A DNA stretch of 64,000 nucleotides from Hanleya hanleyi. Lineage: Eukaryota; Mollusca; Polyplacophora; Lepidopleurida; Hanleyidae. The stretch spans positions 54,011-118,010 of the forward strand of contig JAVTVY010025266.1 of assembly GCA_036873755.1 (NCBI GenBank), given 5' to 3'. The position numbers were made by a program, and so were the translations under genes. Below the pieces are notes generated by a model. The model made no database searches, had not been told where the DNA came from, and saw only the letters and a program-made list of their open reading frames with translations. Positions 24,561 to 34,040 of the stretch are shown one piece after another (the stretch's first letter is position 1; the number at the start of each line of letters is the position of its first letter).

Positions 24561-25621
24561 TTGTTGAAAATGTAAAATGAAACATGGTAAATGGCACGGT
24601 AGAACATCAAGTTTGCCTATAATCTAGATTATTATTTGTTTGATAATTAGATGATAGGATCTGCATAATTATTCTTCTTTCGTCAAAACATATCTGACAC
24701 ACACTTGCGATAGATATTATCGGTTGAAGAAAAATATATCACAGGTTGTCATTTCATTTATTTTGGGAGAGAATTCCTCTTTCAGATGATTATGCTAATG
24801 GCAAAAATGTTAACTGACTGAATATAACCATGTATAATTCATATAGCCTGATGCTGAACTATCAGTTTGCTATCTACGCTTATGAGCAAATCCACCGGGA
24901 AGACTCATGTTTTCACCACCATGGCATACTGTACCCTGGGTCATGTATTAATTGGATTTCTGGATGATAAACCGTTCTTATTCACGGAAAAAACAATATT
25001 CTACCTTGCTTATATGAGGCATAATGGCCTATTATGTATTATAAAATGGCGTATCTTTGTTTTCCAAAAAGTCGTATCTCACCAAATAGATTTTGGTAGA
25101 CTTTTAGTATGTTGTTCTGGGAACTTGTTAGAAATGCATACCAGTGAAAAAAATTCTGTTGCGATTTGTTTTGGGTCCAGCTAAAAAAACACAGATAGAT
25201 TGCCTGGACTGTCATGAAAATGGTAAAAAGTTCAGATATAGAATGACCCCATACATCAGCCATTTTGAATTTCTCCATAAATATTTTCGTGCAAGGGTAT
25301 TATTTTAGGCTGAGTATAACCTTGATATGATAACGAATGGAATGAGTGTAAGTAATGACCCATTTCTTTCACGCTTAGTACCAAGTACAAGGTTTCCTTA
25401 TAGGAGCAAGAGACAGGTAAACACTGAAATTTCGAGAAAAATACGTCAAATTTCTACTTAAAATTTAATATATTTCCCATGCACATCTGTTTGTAGACTT
25501 TTAGTATGTTATTCTAGAGACCTTTCTGAAATGCACTGCAGCAAAAACAATTCTGTTGCAATTTGTGGTGGGTCAAACCTCAATTTGACTGGACTAAAAA
25601 CTCTTGTTTTGAGGGCCTGTG

Positions 25622-26040
25622 GTGTGATCACAGACGGCTCAGTGGTAGGAGTGTGAGCCCTGTGTGATCACAGTCGGCGCAATGGTAGGAATGTCAGTCC
25701 TGTGTGATCACATACGGCTCAGTGGGAGAAGTGTCAGTCCTGTGTGATCATACGGCTCAGTGCTATATGAGTGTCAGTACTGTATGATCACATACGGCTC
25801 AGTGGTAGAAGTGTCAGTCCTGTGTGATCATACGGCTCAGTGCTATATGAGTGTCAGTACTGTATGATCACAGACGGCTCAGTGGTAGGAGTGTCAGTCC
25901 TGTGTGATCACAGACGGCGCAATGGTAGGATTGTCAGTCTTGTGTGATCACAGACGGTTCAGTGGCAGAAGTGTCAGTCCTGTGTGATCACACGGCTCCG
26001 TGGTAGGAATGTCAGTCCTGTGTGATCACAGACGAGTAAG
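25622..26040. repeat. 38-bp minisatellite, right remainder, about 11 units
   Basis: The same unit resumes immediately after the palindromic element, with more divergent members (GTCAGTACTGTATGATCACA, GTGCTATATGAGTGTCAGTA). The array was therefore continuous before the insertion. Confidence 0.92.
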
Positions 26041-26931
26041 TTCGAGATTCATCACTGTGTGATTTTGTACGAAAGTTGAAATCAATTTGCGCGAAGAAAA
26101 GTCTATTCTGTTATTTGCAGCTCAATCGAGTGTGTACATGTGTATGGTGTGCACACACATTTCTTGTCTGCAGGGCTGGGGTTAGTGATGTGAGCGTTGT
26201 TGTTGTTGTTGTTAAGGTGTATTTTGAAAACTTTGCTGATTGATATTGTCACAGATTCCAAAGCCCGAGTAAATTGGCCAGCACTATATGAAGAGGACAT
26301 CTCTCCATTCACTCTCCATTCACACTACTATTAACATTTTGTAGGGAAATTCCTATTCCCATGTGAGGTGCCGTGTACCGAAATTTTCATAACATACGCA
26401 TGAATTATGGAATATTAATAACTGGAATATCTCATCAATTGTTGTGTATTTATCGTCACAGTAAGGTAAATCCGTCACATCTATTTTGTGTACGCATATA
26501 GGTTGAGAAGTGTCCACCCTTTTTTACTAGATTGACAGGCCTTGAATTTCACCTTAATTGCAGTGCAACATAGAATCTTTGGAATATGGATGGAGAAATT
26601 AAGCGGATGCCGGCTTTCACTGGAACTATATCGCGCGTTTGCATTCTCGAAAGTATAAACGACTTCTCTCGATTTAAGAAAAAGAATTTCCTCTGCCAGT
26701 GGGTTGTTGAATTAATTTGCATTGACTTCCATGATTCACAACCTGTGGATCCGCATGAGTGAATCGGCTAAATTATGCGGCGAACCACATCTGGAGATTT
26801 ATGGAAAATGTATGGCCCCTTCGTAGATTTTCGCTTGGAAGTTCGCGGATGAGCTCACTCTCAAAATTGCGGCCTTGATCAGGTACCTCGCGCATTAATG
26901 GTGTAGGGATTTTACGGTGTACGGACATTTC
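26041..26931. other. Intron sequence, nothing firmly recognised
   Basis: This part of the 12.8-kb intron has no clear element. The phrase ACCTCGCGCATTAATG at 26884 recurs at 28187, which hints at a duplicated flank around the palindrome that follows. A GTT trinucleotide run lies near 26195. Confidence 0.4.
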
Positions 26932-27832
26932 CCCCAGTGGACATTTCCCCCAGCGGACATTTCCCCCATGGACATTTCCCCCAGTGGGCATTTCCCCCAG
27001 TGGATATTTCCCCCAGTGGACATTTCCCCCACCCTATATTTTTAGGTTATTTTGAACATAGTTTTTAAATAATTTGGCAATAACAATTTTTTTTATATAT
27101 GTTTTATTTTCTATAAAAAGGATATAAGGATTTCCACATATGTTCTGCGATAAATGAGTCAAATAGTGATAAGATATTATACATATATATAGCAGTATTA
27201 AACAGTCTAACTGTCTTATAGCACATTTTAAAACAATATAAAAGATGTATACATGGTATATAGCGTAACATTACCTGTTCGTAGGTCGGTGTCACGAAGC
27301 CATTTGATGAGAATAAAATTGAACTAAAGTGAAAACTGAGCTAAAAAATAGAACAAAATTATATTGTTTTTAAATACAACTTTTATTTTATCACTATGTG
27401 ATATAATCGTTTCTTAAAATGTTAAAATATATACTATGTACATGAATATTATGTTATCACTATGTGATCCATTATATTGTTTAAAAATGTGCTATATAAT
27501 GTGCTTTCTCGTACAACTTGTGAAAATATGTGCTATATTGTTCTAAAATGTGCTATAAGACTGTGTATTACTGCTATATACTGTGTATATGTATAATATC
27601 TTATCACTACTTGACTCTTTTATCGTAAAACATATGTGGAAATTCTTATATCCCTTTTATAGAAATAAAAAAAATGTTTAAAAAAATTGTGCTTTTGCCA
27701 AATTATTTAAAAACTATGTTCAAACTAACCTATAATAGGGTGGGGGAAATGTCCACTGGGGGAAATGCCCACTGGGGGAAATATCCATGGGGGAAATGTC
27801 CGCTGGGGGAAATGTCCACTGGGGGAAATGCC
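26932..27832. mobile_element. 901-bp palindromic element with tandem-repeat termini
   Basis: The left end has seven copies of a ~16-bp unit GGACATTTCCCCCAGT (26932-27030). The right end has the reverse complement GGGGGAAATGTCCACT in six copies (27738-27832). The inner arms also pair: GGATATAAGGATTTCCACAT at 27120 against ATGTGGAAATTCTTATATCC near 27645. The centre is near 27385. No coding potential. It looks like a MITE or foldback element whose inverted ends are themselves minisatellites. Confidence 0.88.
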
Positions 27833-27869
27833 CTGGATCCGGATTTTACACCTCTTAGGTGTCAACCGT

Positions 27870-28450
27870 GATCCGCCGCACGTGAGACACACAGAAATAG
27901 TCCTCGTTGTATTCTCATTATCAGGAAATAAAATATGTCTGAAGGATCTCGTCTAATATAAGGTGTTTCTCCTGGCTTTTCATCTCGAGCCGATCTCCAT
28001 GGCAACGGAATTCCTGGCGTGATATTGTGCCTGCACGTAGTTCCAACATGGATGCCGATATGGGTTGCTACTAGTGATGGGCGAGATCAATATAGTCTAC
28101 ATATACTACGAGCCTGTGCCGAGTGAAAAGTTGTTACTCATTCGGAACATTCGCGAACGCTCGGTCGATTTCATCTAACTCATCTGACCTCGCGCATTAA
28201 TGATGTAGCCTGTACTATAGGATATGTTTTCACTGACGTAGTCCTGGTTGTATTTTTTCTCTTATCGGGAGATAAAATATTTCCCTTGATTCTATCCCCG
28301 AAGGTTCTCATCTAATTTGAAGTGGTCCCCTGACTTTTCATCTCAAGCCGATCTCCATGCCAACGGTAGTCCTGTAACTGACATGCCCTCTTCGAAGTTT
28401 AGTCGTGATTCTGTGCCTGCCACCGGAGATACGCGAGAAGTTTCAAATGC
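27870..28450. repeat. Two diverged direct copies of a ~200-bp sequence
   Basis: The block AGTCCTCGTTGTATTCTC ... TTTTCATCTCGAGCCGATCT at 27898-28005 reappears as AGTCCTGGTTGTATTTTT ... TTTTCATCTCAAGCCGATCT at 28240-28355. The copies are diverged and separated by about 340 bp. The second lies just upstream of exon 7. Confidence 0.55.
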
Positions 28451-28535
28451 TTGTTACCCAGTGTTGATTAGTTCTTGTCAGAGATGTCATATCGTGAATT
28501 TGTACATACACTATACTCATTTTCTGACAATGCAG

Positions 28536-28645
28536 CTTTGTGTCCGGACGTGATAGCCCGTTATTGGGAGAAGACCTGTTGATAGTGTCGGGCGTCGTCA
28601 GCGGCTCCATAGCGGTGTATAAGGTCATATTCGAAACGGGGGAAC
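28536..28645 (+). CDS. MSP130: MSP130-like gene, visible exon 7
   Basis: The acceptor is TGACAATGCAG and the donor is GGGGAAC|GTAAGT; phases are 2 in and 1 out. With the split codon it encodes HFVSGRDSPLLGEDLLIVSG and VVSGSIAVYKVIFETGE. The F(V/I)S...SP...LLIV and SGS(I/V)AVY.(V/I) segment is the C-terminal strand pair of the MSP130 domain. It joins exon 6 across the long intron with no phase conflict. Confidence 0.88.
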
Positions 28646-29035
28646 GTAAGTTATGTAACTTGTACCGCATTTCTCCACTGTCACTTTTCCGGATGACGTT
28701 AAGCTACAGATTTTTGAACGTAACTAAGCCACGCAAAGCTACGATACACAAAACTGATGAAATGTCGGAAGAGTCCGTTGTATAATAATGTCTCAAAAGA
28801 AATCACCGCCTGAATAAACATCAATGTTAAGTATTTCCTCGCATCAAGTGGGTTCCTCTAATGAATCCATGTCATTCTGAAAATATTAGAATACTGCACC
28901 AATTCATTCTAAACAGGCATGCTCTCAGCCTCATTGCAGATTCTGTGAATCTTAGGCCAACTTGGAATTCTCAGTCGGTCTAGGACATTTGCAGACAGCC
29001 TGATCATCGTAAAAAGACTTTTTCACACTTTTGAC

Positions 29036-29690
29036 ACTAAAGTCTGTCCATTTTAATTATGTTAATGGAGCTTTAAAAATGTTAATGGAGCTTGTCAAAA
29101 ACCAGTAGGTAACTCTGCATTCATTTTTTTTTTGCATCGTGTAGAAGAATCAGAACTCTACAAAATGACCACCATTACTCCGTGCTATCGATAATATTTC
29201 ACGCTTGAAATAACTTTGGAATTCTCTCCATATAAAACTCCAGTACAGTTGTTTCATGTACCGGGGCTCAATAACATAGGGAGACGTCATAATGTATTGG
29301 TGTTTACTAGTACAAAGGTCATAGAGGTGTGTGCGGTTTATCATTCGGCCATTTCAGTGGCATGGGATATAAGCGACACTCCCAAGGACCGCCTGCTATT
29401 ACTTTATACGGCATCAATGACCTTTGTGCCAGCGCCCATGAATGCATTACGACGTCTCCCTATGTAATTGAGGCCCGGTAGATGAAGCAACTGTATTGGA
29501 GTTTTATATTGAGTGAAATATAAAGTTATTTCAAGCGTGATATATTAACGATATCACGGAGTAATAATGGTCATTTTGTAGAGTTCAGTTTGTTCTACAG
29601 GATGCAAAGAAGAAAATTAATGCAGAGTTAACCATCAATTTTTGAGCAGCTCCAAAATAGACGACTAATTAATTTGGACAGACTTTAATT
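29036..29690. mobile_element. 655-bp palindromic element (MITE-like)
   Basis: The left end ACTAAAGTCTGTCCATTTTA is mirrored at the right end, which reads GGACAGACTTTAATTT. Inner arms also pair, for example CATTACTCCGTGCTATCGAT at 29172 against ATATCACGGAGTAATAATGG at 29552. Both arms span about 320 bp. It lies in the intron between exons 7 and 8. Open frames inside are by-products. Confidence 0.82.
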
Positions 29691-30608
29691 TCGATTACCC
29701 TGATGCACTAAAAGATTGCAAAACATGTACAGTTCGGGAGAAATATAGTGGTGTTGTATTTCTCTATGGCTTTGTCCAAGATTAAGAGAATAAATTCAAT
29801 TCAGTCTGGAGTTTATACTATTATATGGCCTGTATGTGGAAGTGGACGCGGATTTTATAAATAAAACCGATATCAGATATTAATACAATTCTGTTCATGT
29901 GGGCTTTACATACGACTGGCTTTGGTTTGTCTGAGCGACTGGCTGATAAATACGACTGTCTTTTGGTTTGTCTTTTGGTTGGTGCTCACTAAATATTGTG
30001 CACTTGCGGTTGCGGGTGCACTTCAGAGATTCTTTTATTCGGCAGGAAAGAGTCAATGAGTCTTCTTTTCAGCCAAATCGTCAATTCAGATATCATGAAA
30101 TCACTAAAACTGTACAAGGCAATGTTAATCCCACTTCCACATTTTTTTAAATTTATGTAGACCAGACATCTGTAAATGACCTCTGAAGGTTTAGAAAAAA
30201 GATGGCGATTCACAGATGGTCTAATTCTCAGAATGCTGCAAGAGATCTTAAGATCATTTAATAAATCAGAATTATATATATAAGTTAACGCTGTAATGCA
30301 CACAATTGGTATATTTAGTTTAAATGTATTGGTATGAGCAGTTGACCCGGATTGTTTGTGTTCAAGATCTTGTCGAGATTTGAAGCTTGTATGCAATGTC
30401 TGGGCAGCGTTCATTATGTTAGTGGGATGACAGGCATGTACCTACCCCTCGAACCCACACGGGCACGTTTTCTTGGCTTCCACATCCTCGCTCTCGGTTT
30501 CCCCCTTCTGCTTTCTGTTCTCCCTCCGCTGTGTCCCCCTTCTCCCCGGAACCCTAACATCACACTGAATGAAGCAGTTGTCAAGTCGTTTTATTTTACG
30601 TATTGCAG
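29691..30608. other. Intron sequence, nothing recognised
   Basis: This is the remaining intron before exon 8. A minus-strand open stretch of about 140 codons (29989-30414) has no recognisable motif or splice context, and I consider it chance. Confidence 0.45.
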
Positions 30609-30731
30609 CTGTGCCTGAGCGATTGGAGGTGGAAATTCGCAGATTATTCGACGCGGCTGACGAAGATAGGGATGAATTCATCACCAAACCTGAAAATCGA
30701 ATTTTTGTTATGAGGGATGCCGACTTGAATG
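30609..30731 (+). CDS. MSP130: MSP130-like gene, visible exon 8: EF-hand 1
   Basis: A symmetric phase 1-1 exon (123 nt) lies between ACGTATTGCAG and GAATG|GTACGT. It encodes PVPERLEVEIRRLFDAA followed by an EF-hand loop DEDRDEFITKPE (about 30659-30694), with acidic ligands at loop positions 1, 3, 5 and 12 and Glu in place of the usual Gly at position 6. It ends with the first residues of a second loop (DLNG). The frame continues from exon 7, which argues for one transcript rather than a separate calcium-binding gene. Confidence 0.78.
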
Positions 30732-31156
30732 GTACGTATGCCCCAAAGAAAATTGTCTTGCCACATAGGGGCTTAAACCTGCAATATACTGGGTGACTAT
30801 ATTGATGATAGGGCCAGGTATTTCCTCTACACACATGCATTTCCACGGGAACAGTGGCATTCAAGCGTGAATGAGATTCATTATTCTCTAGAAAGTGACC
30901 GGCACATTACTATCTGTCCGCAATACTTGTAAGTTTGAGACCCACTTCTGACATCATTGTATGTAGATATACCGTTGTGAAGATGATGCGTATAACTGTA
31001 AATTATTTTTATACGCAAGTAACCTCGCTGAAAATAACATTTGTAGCTTTAGAGCATAGCGTGGGGTCATTCTTATTTCGAAGTGAACGGGCGGGAAGAG
31101 GGGAGGGTAAATATCCTAGTACTTCTGCAACAATTTATTCATTTTGTCCATTACAG

Positions 31157-31330
31157 GAAATGGTTTCGTGACAGTGAGCGAGCTGCAGTTCGATTGGATT
31201 AACAACAAAAATATACCCCTGAACGCCCAAGGCCTTCAAAGGGTGTTCAACGCGCTGGATGTTGATAATAACGGATTGATAGAAGCAGACGACTGTGATA
31301 AATTCGTGGATAATATCACAGATAAAGATG
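31157..31330 (+). CDS. MSP130: MSP130-like gene, visible exon 9: EF-hands 2 and 3
   Basis: A symmetric phase 1-1 exon (174 nt) lies between CCATTACAG and AAGATG|GTGAGT. It completes EF loop 2 (DLNG|NGFVTVSE, canonical D1-N3-N5-G6-V8-E12), encodes EF loop 3 (DVDNNGLIEADD, 31258-31293) and begins loop 4 (DKDG). The introns on both sides cut the loop-4 glycine codon at the same place in EF2 and EF4, which suggests duplication of an EF-hand pair. Confidence 0.82.
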
Positions 31331-31571
31331 GTGAGTATTTTGACTGCCATACTGGCCCGGTGTGATGGCCGCTGATGTCCTTTTTAATAGGTTTTTCTTT
31401 TATGGATAAGTATCCGTGCTTGGTTGCTTTACCACTTACCCTAGAGAGGTCTCGAAGAAGGGACTCGCGCGGTACTAGAATCCCAGCAACTGTGTTTATT
31501 GTCGCCATTGACAACCAGAAGTAGAATTAGTAATGGGATAAAACCCTTAGAATTTAGGTACTAAGCTGCAC

Positions 31572-32135
31572 CACAGGCCCGCAAAACAAGAGTTTTGGGG
31601 AGTGTGGGCGATGGTATTACGGTGAAGTGTCGAAATATGGGGTCTCTATATATAACCCCATGCTTTATATAAAACCACAACAAGGCGTGAAACGCACTTT
31701 GAGTGAATCGAGAATTAAACGGTTTATCGCCAAACAAAATACATCAGCATATTCTACAAGTATCACTTTATATATTCCCGTCGTCAAATTAGTAAATTTG
31801 TGCAATTTTTTTCCTTTGCCGGGCGATTCAAAATCCACCGTAACTGTCCATCCATCCATCCAGGAACAGCGCGATTATGGCGGGCTTCGTTCTCAATTCT
31901 GATTGGTCAGTCGCGACTCGTCTCCGGCAAGAGAGGTCACGCACTGATCAGCTGTCGCGACTGACCAATCAGAATTGAGAACGAAGCCCGCCATAATCGC
32001 GCTGTTCCTGGATGGATGGACAGTTACGTTGGATTTTGAATCGCCCGGCAAAGGTAAAAAATTGCACAAATTTACTAATTTGACGACGGGAATATATAAA
32101 GTGATACTTGTAGAATATGCTGATGTATTTTGTTT
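31572..32135. mobile_element. Palindromic MITE of the CACAGGCCC family, right end missing
   Basis: The left end CACAGGCCCGCAAAACAAGA is nearly the terminal repeat of the 4.16-kb palindrome at 21463. The interior is a long hairpin centred near 31930. For example, CAAAATACATCAGCATATTC at 31735 is mirrored by GAATATGCTGATGTATTTTG near 32113. The right arm stops before the outer 155 bp, so the second terminal repeat is absent. It sits in the intron between exons 9 and 10, about 100 bp from exon 10. Confidence 0.82.
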
Positions 32136-32235
32136 ATGTCAATCTGCATGTGCTGTCAACGTGGGGTTAATATCTACTGGGGCTATTACAATATAGGCCT
32201 ACATGTGTTATAATGTAATGTTCTTCGTCATTCAG

Positions 32236-32282
32236 GCAATGGTATGTTAACAATAGACGAGTGGAGAAGAGAATGGAGAGGG
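32236..32282 (+). CDS. MSP130: MSP130-like gene, visible exon 10: EF-hand 4
   Basis: A 47-nt exon lies between CGTCATTCAG and AGAGG|GTAAGG; phase 1 in, 0 out. It completes EF loop 4 as DKDG|NGMLTIDE, with all canonical ligand positions present, followed by the start of the exit helix EWRREWRG. The preceding intron contains a palindromic transposon (31572-32135). Confidence 0.78.
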
Positions 32283-33345
32283 GTAAGGATTAATTTATTA
32301 AATTAGTTAATTTAAAAAAAAACCATCATGATGCAGTTTTTATTATGACGTGATTCCATTAACTGGGGCACCGTTCCTATAAGTTGTATCTTATGAAGTT
32401 ATGGTCCCTATATTTATTCTCCATGGGTAACAAAGGACAGTTCGGCAAATAGATTTTCCATTGTATACCTTAAAATTCAAAAGATGCGCCAGGAATGCTG
32501 CTCGCGGTTGGCTACTTCTCTTGACTGTACGAGAAAATATTAAGGTTGTGGTTTATGCTGAAATGCCACATGTATATAAAACTATATCTACAGTGCTGAC
32601 AGTTTATTAAATTTTTCATATTTTCTTCATGGAATGCGTGGCTAAAATTGACATATTTACAAACAAGGATTTATCATGAAAATATTATTTGTTTAATTAA
32701 TTTACAGCTGTCACAGCAAATGTGTTCAGATCTAATGAAATCTGTGACGCGGATACTGAGAATATTAATAATTATTGATACAAGACTTTCGCATTTATAA
32801 ACAATATACCAATTTAGTTGTTCCATAGTGAGATTCGATACGTGTAGAATGGGCGCTCGACTGAAATACGTGAATTCCATTAGTTTTATGAACACAAAGT
32901 CCAAATATCGAAGTTGGGCGAAAGCAGTATAAAGTTCCTCCAGCTCCATTCATGAGATAACAATAGGTACACCTGTTGGAATAAACCGTGTTGGCGTTCT
33001 GGAAAACAAGCCTATTGTTACGGTAAAACCCCTAATAATTCGATCACCTGAAGTGCAGCAAAAAATAAGTTATATCTGGAAATAATCTTACTGTCACCAG
33101 CTACAGATTGTCACAATAAAATTCACTGTCCTATCGTGTCAGGGATGACTTGCCGTATCAAATGGCGAATTAATGATTGACCCTTGTGGCATCTCTCACT
33201 GTTAGATATCCTCTGCTTGTTTAGACCGGTTGTACAGGGCGCAGGTTTCGTGTGCATGGCTCTCGGTCATTGTACATCGTATGTTACGAAACAGAGTAGC
33301 AGAGTAGAGCCGCTAAACGTGTGATCTCTTCACCTGTATACCGGT
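32283..33345. other. Intron sequence, nothing recognised
   Basis: This is the first part of the intron between exon 10 and the terminal exon. It is A/T-rich with no recognised element or gene. Confidence 0.5.
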
Positions 33346-33535
33346 ACTAAAGTCTGTCCATGTTAATTAATCGTCCATTTGGAGCTTGCTAAAATCAATA
33401 TTTAGCTCTACATAAATTTTCTTTTAGCAACCCTGGACTCTACAACATGACTACCATTACTCCGTGATATTGATAATATATCACAATTGAAATAACTAAT
33501 TCTCTCCATATAAATCGCAGTTATATTTGTGATAC
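33346..33535 (+). mobile_element. Half copy of the 29036-type palindromic element
   Basis: It starts ACTAAAGTCTGTCCATGTTA and keeps CTACCATTACTCCGTGATAT and AATTCTCTCCATATAAA in the same order as the left arm at 29036-29240. No mirrored right arm follows. Confidence 0.72.
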
Positions 33536-33892
33536 AGTACTGTTTTAGATTCATATTTGCGTAGTTGATTAGAGAAACAGACAAACTTCTTTGCTATACT
33601 ATAGAACATAAATGATTCGAAAGCTTGTGCATTAAAATCTGGAAGATATCGCATTATGCATTTCATTTTATTACTGTACATCGTACTGTAGGCCAACTGT
33701 TCAAGTCGCAATTCAATTGGTCGTTCAAAGATATCCACAACTAATTCGGAACAACCATATGTGCTTCAACATATCTCATTCGAAGTTAAAAATAAAGTGT
33801 TTTATCTTTCCGTACACAAGACAAAGATGATTGTCACGTGCTATATTTCACATGGTAAAGATTTTTTTATTTCTTATTATATCTATCAATAG

Positions 33893-33922
33893 CTACTAGA
33901 AAATGGTGTCGACTGGGAATGA
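33893..33922 (+). CDS. MSP130: MSP130-like gene, probable terminal coding exon
   Basis: After the acceptor ATCTATCAATAG, phase 0 reading gives LLENGVDWE and a TGA stop at 33920-33922. This completes an amphipathic EF-hand exit helix and ends the protein. A canonical AATAAA lies about 100 bp downstream at 34021. The exon is too short to identify by similarity; the support is phase, acceptor and poly(A) context. Alternative terminal exons cannot be excluded. Confidence 0.6.
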   Translation, partial: LLENGVDWE

Positions 33923-34020
33923 ATGAAGACGCGCGTGGCCTTCTCATCCGTTACCATGACGACCTGAGCTGTGGTTAGAAAGCTACAAAACACCGAATGA
34001 ATGAGTATATGGTTTTGAGC

Positions 34021-34026
34021 AATAAA
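34021..34026 (+). terminator. Poly(A) signal AATAAA of MSP130-like gene
   Basis: A canonical AATAAA hexamer lies about 100 nt after the predicted TGA stop of the terminal exon. It fits a short 3' UTR. No transcript evidence is available here. Confidence 0.55.
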
Positions 34027-34040
34027 TGAATTATATACCA

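Larger units (their letters stand above)
21463..25621. mobile_element. 4.16-kb near-complete palindromic DNA element with TIRs and 8-bp duplication
   Basis: The ends are 24-bp inverted repeats starting CACAGGCCCTCAAA (21463-21486 and 25598-25621), 23 of 24 identical. GTGTGATC flanks both sides (21455-21462 and 25622-25629), an apparent 8-bp target duplication. Internally the left arm matches the reverse complement of the right arm in successive blocks: 21840-22430 with 25035-25575, 22430-22660 with 24825-25035, 22660-23050 with 24620-24825, and 23150-23740 with 24010-24560. The centre is near 23870. The 8-bp duplication recalls hAT transposons, but the minisatellite context makes it ambiguous. 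Confidence 0.85.
3015..34040 (+). other. MSP130: MSP130-like gene with C-terminal EF-hands (11 exons visible, 5' end not found)
   Basis: Eleven exons with AG/GT borders join in frame across ten introns (junction phases 0,1,1,1,0,2,1,1,1,0), giving about 478 residues. The first seven exons match the choice-of-anchor I domain of MSP130 (mesenchyme-specific cell-surface glycoprotein), known from sea-urchin skeleton-forming cells and reported in molluscs and bacteria. Exons eight to eleven add four EF-hand loops. A calcium-related extracellular or cell-surface role, perhaps in biomineralisation, is an inference from the family. The signal peptide and start codon were not found. Introns are long, up to 12.8 kb, and full of repeats. 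Confidence 0.8.

Noticed and set aside
21447..25278. Short mirrored open frames in the palindrome as genes
   Set aside because: The same peptide appears in both inverted arms because the DNA is palindromic. No start context or domain is visible apart from the broken cysteine-rich gene.
29989..30414. Minus-strand 141-codon open frame as a gene
   Set aside because: It has no recognisable motif, overlaps A/T-rich intron sequence and has no promoter or splice context.
30609..33922. A separate calmodulin-like gene downstream of MSP130
   Set aside because: No start codon or promoter is visible before exon 8, and splice phase from exon 7 fits exactly. One transcript is simpler, though not proven.
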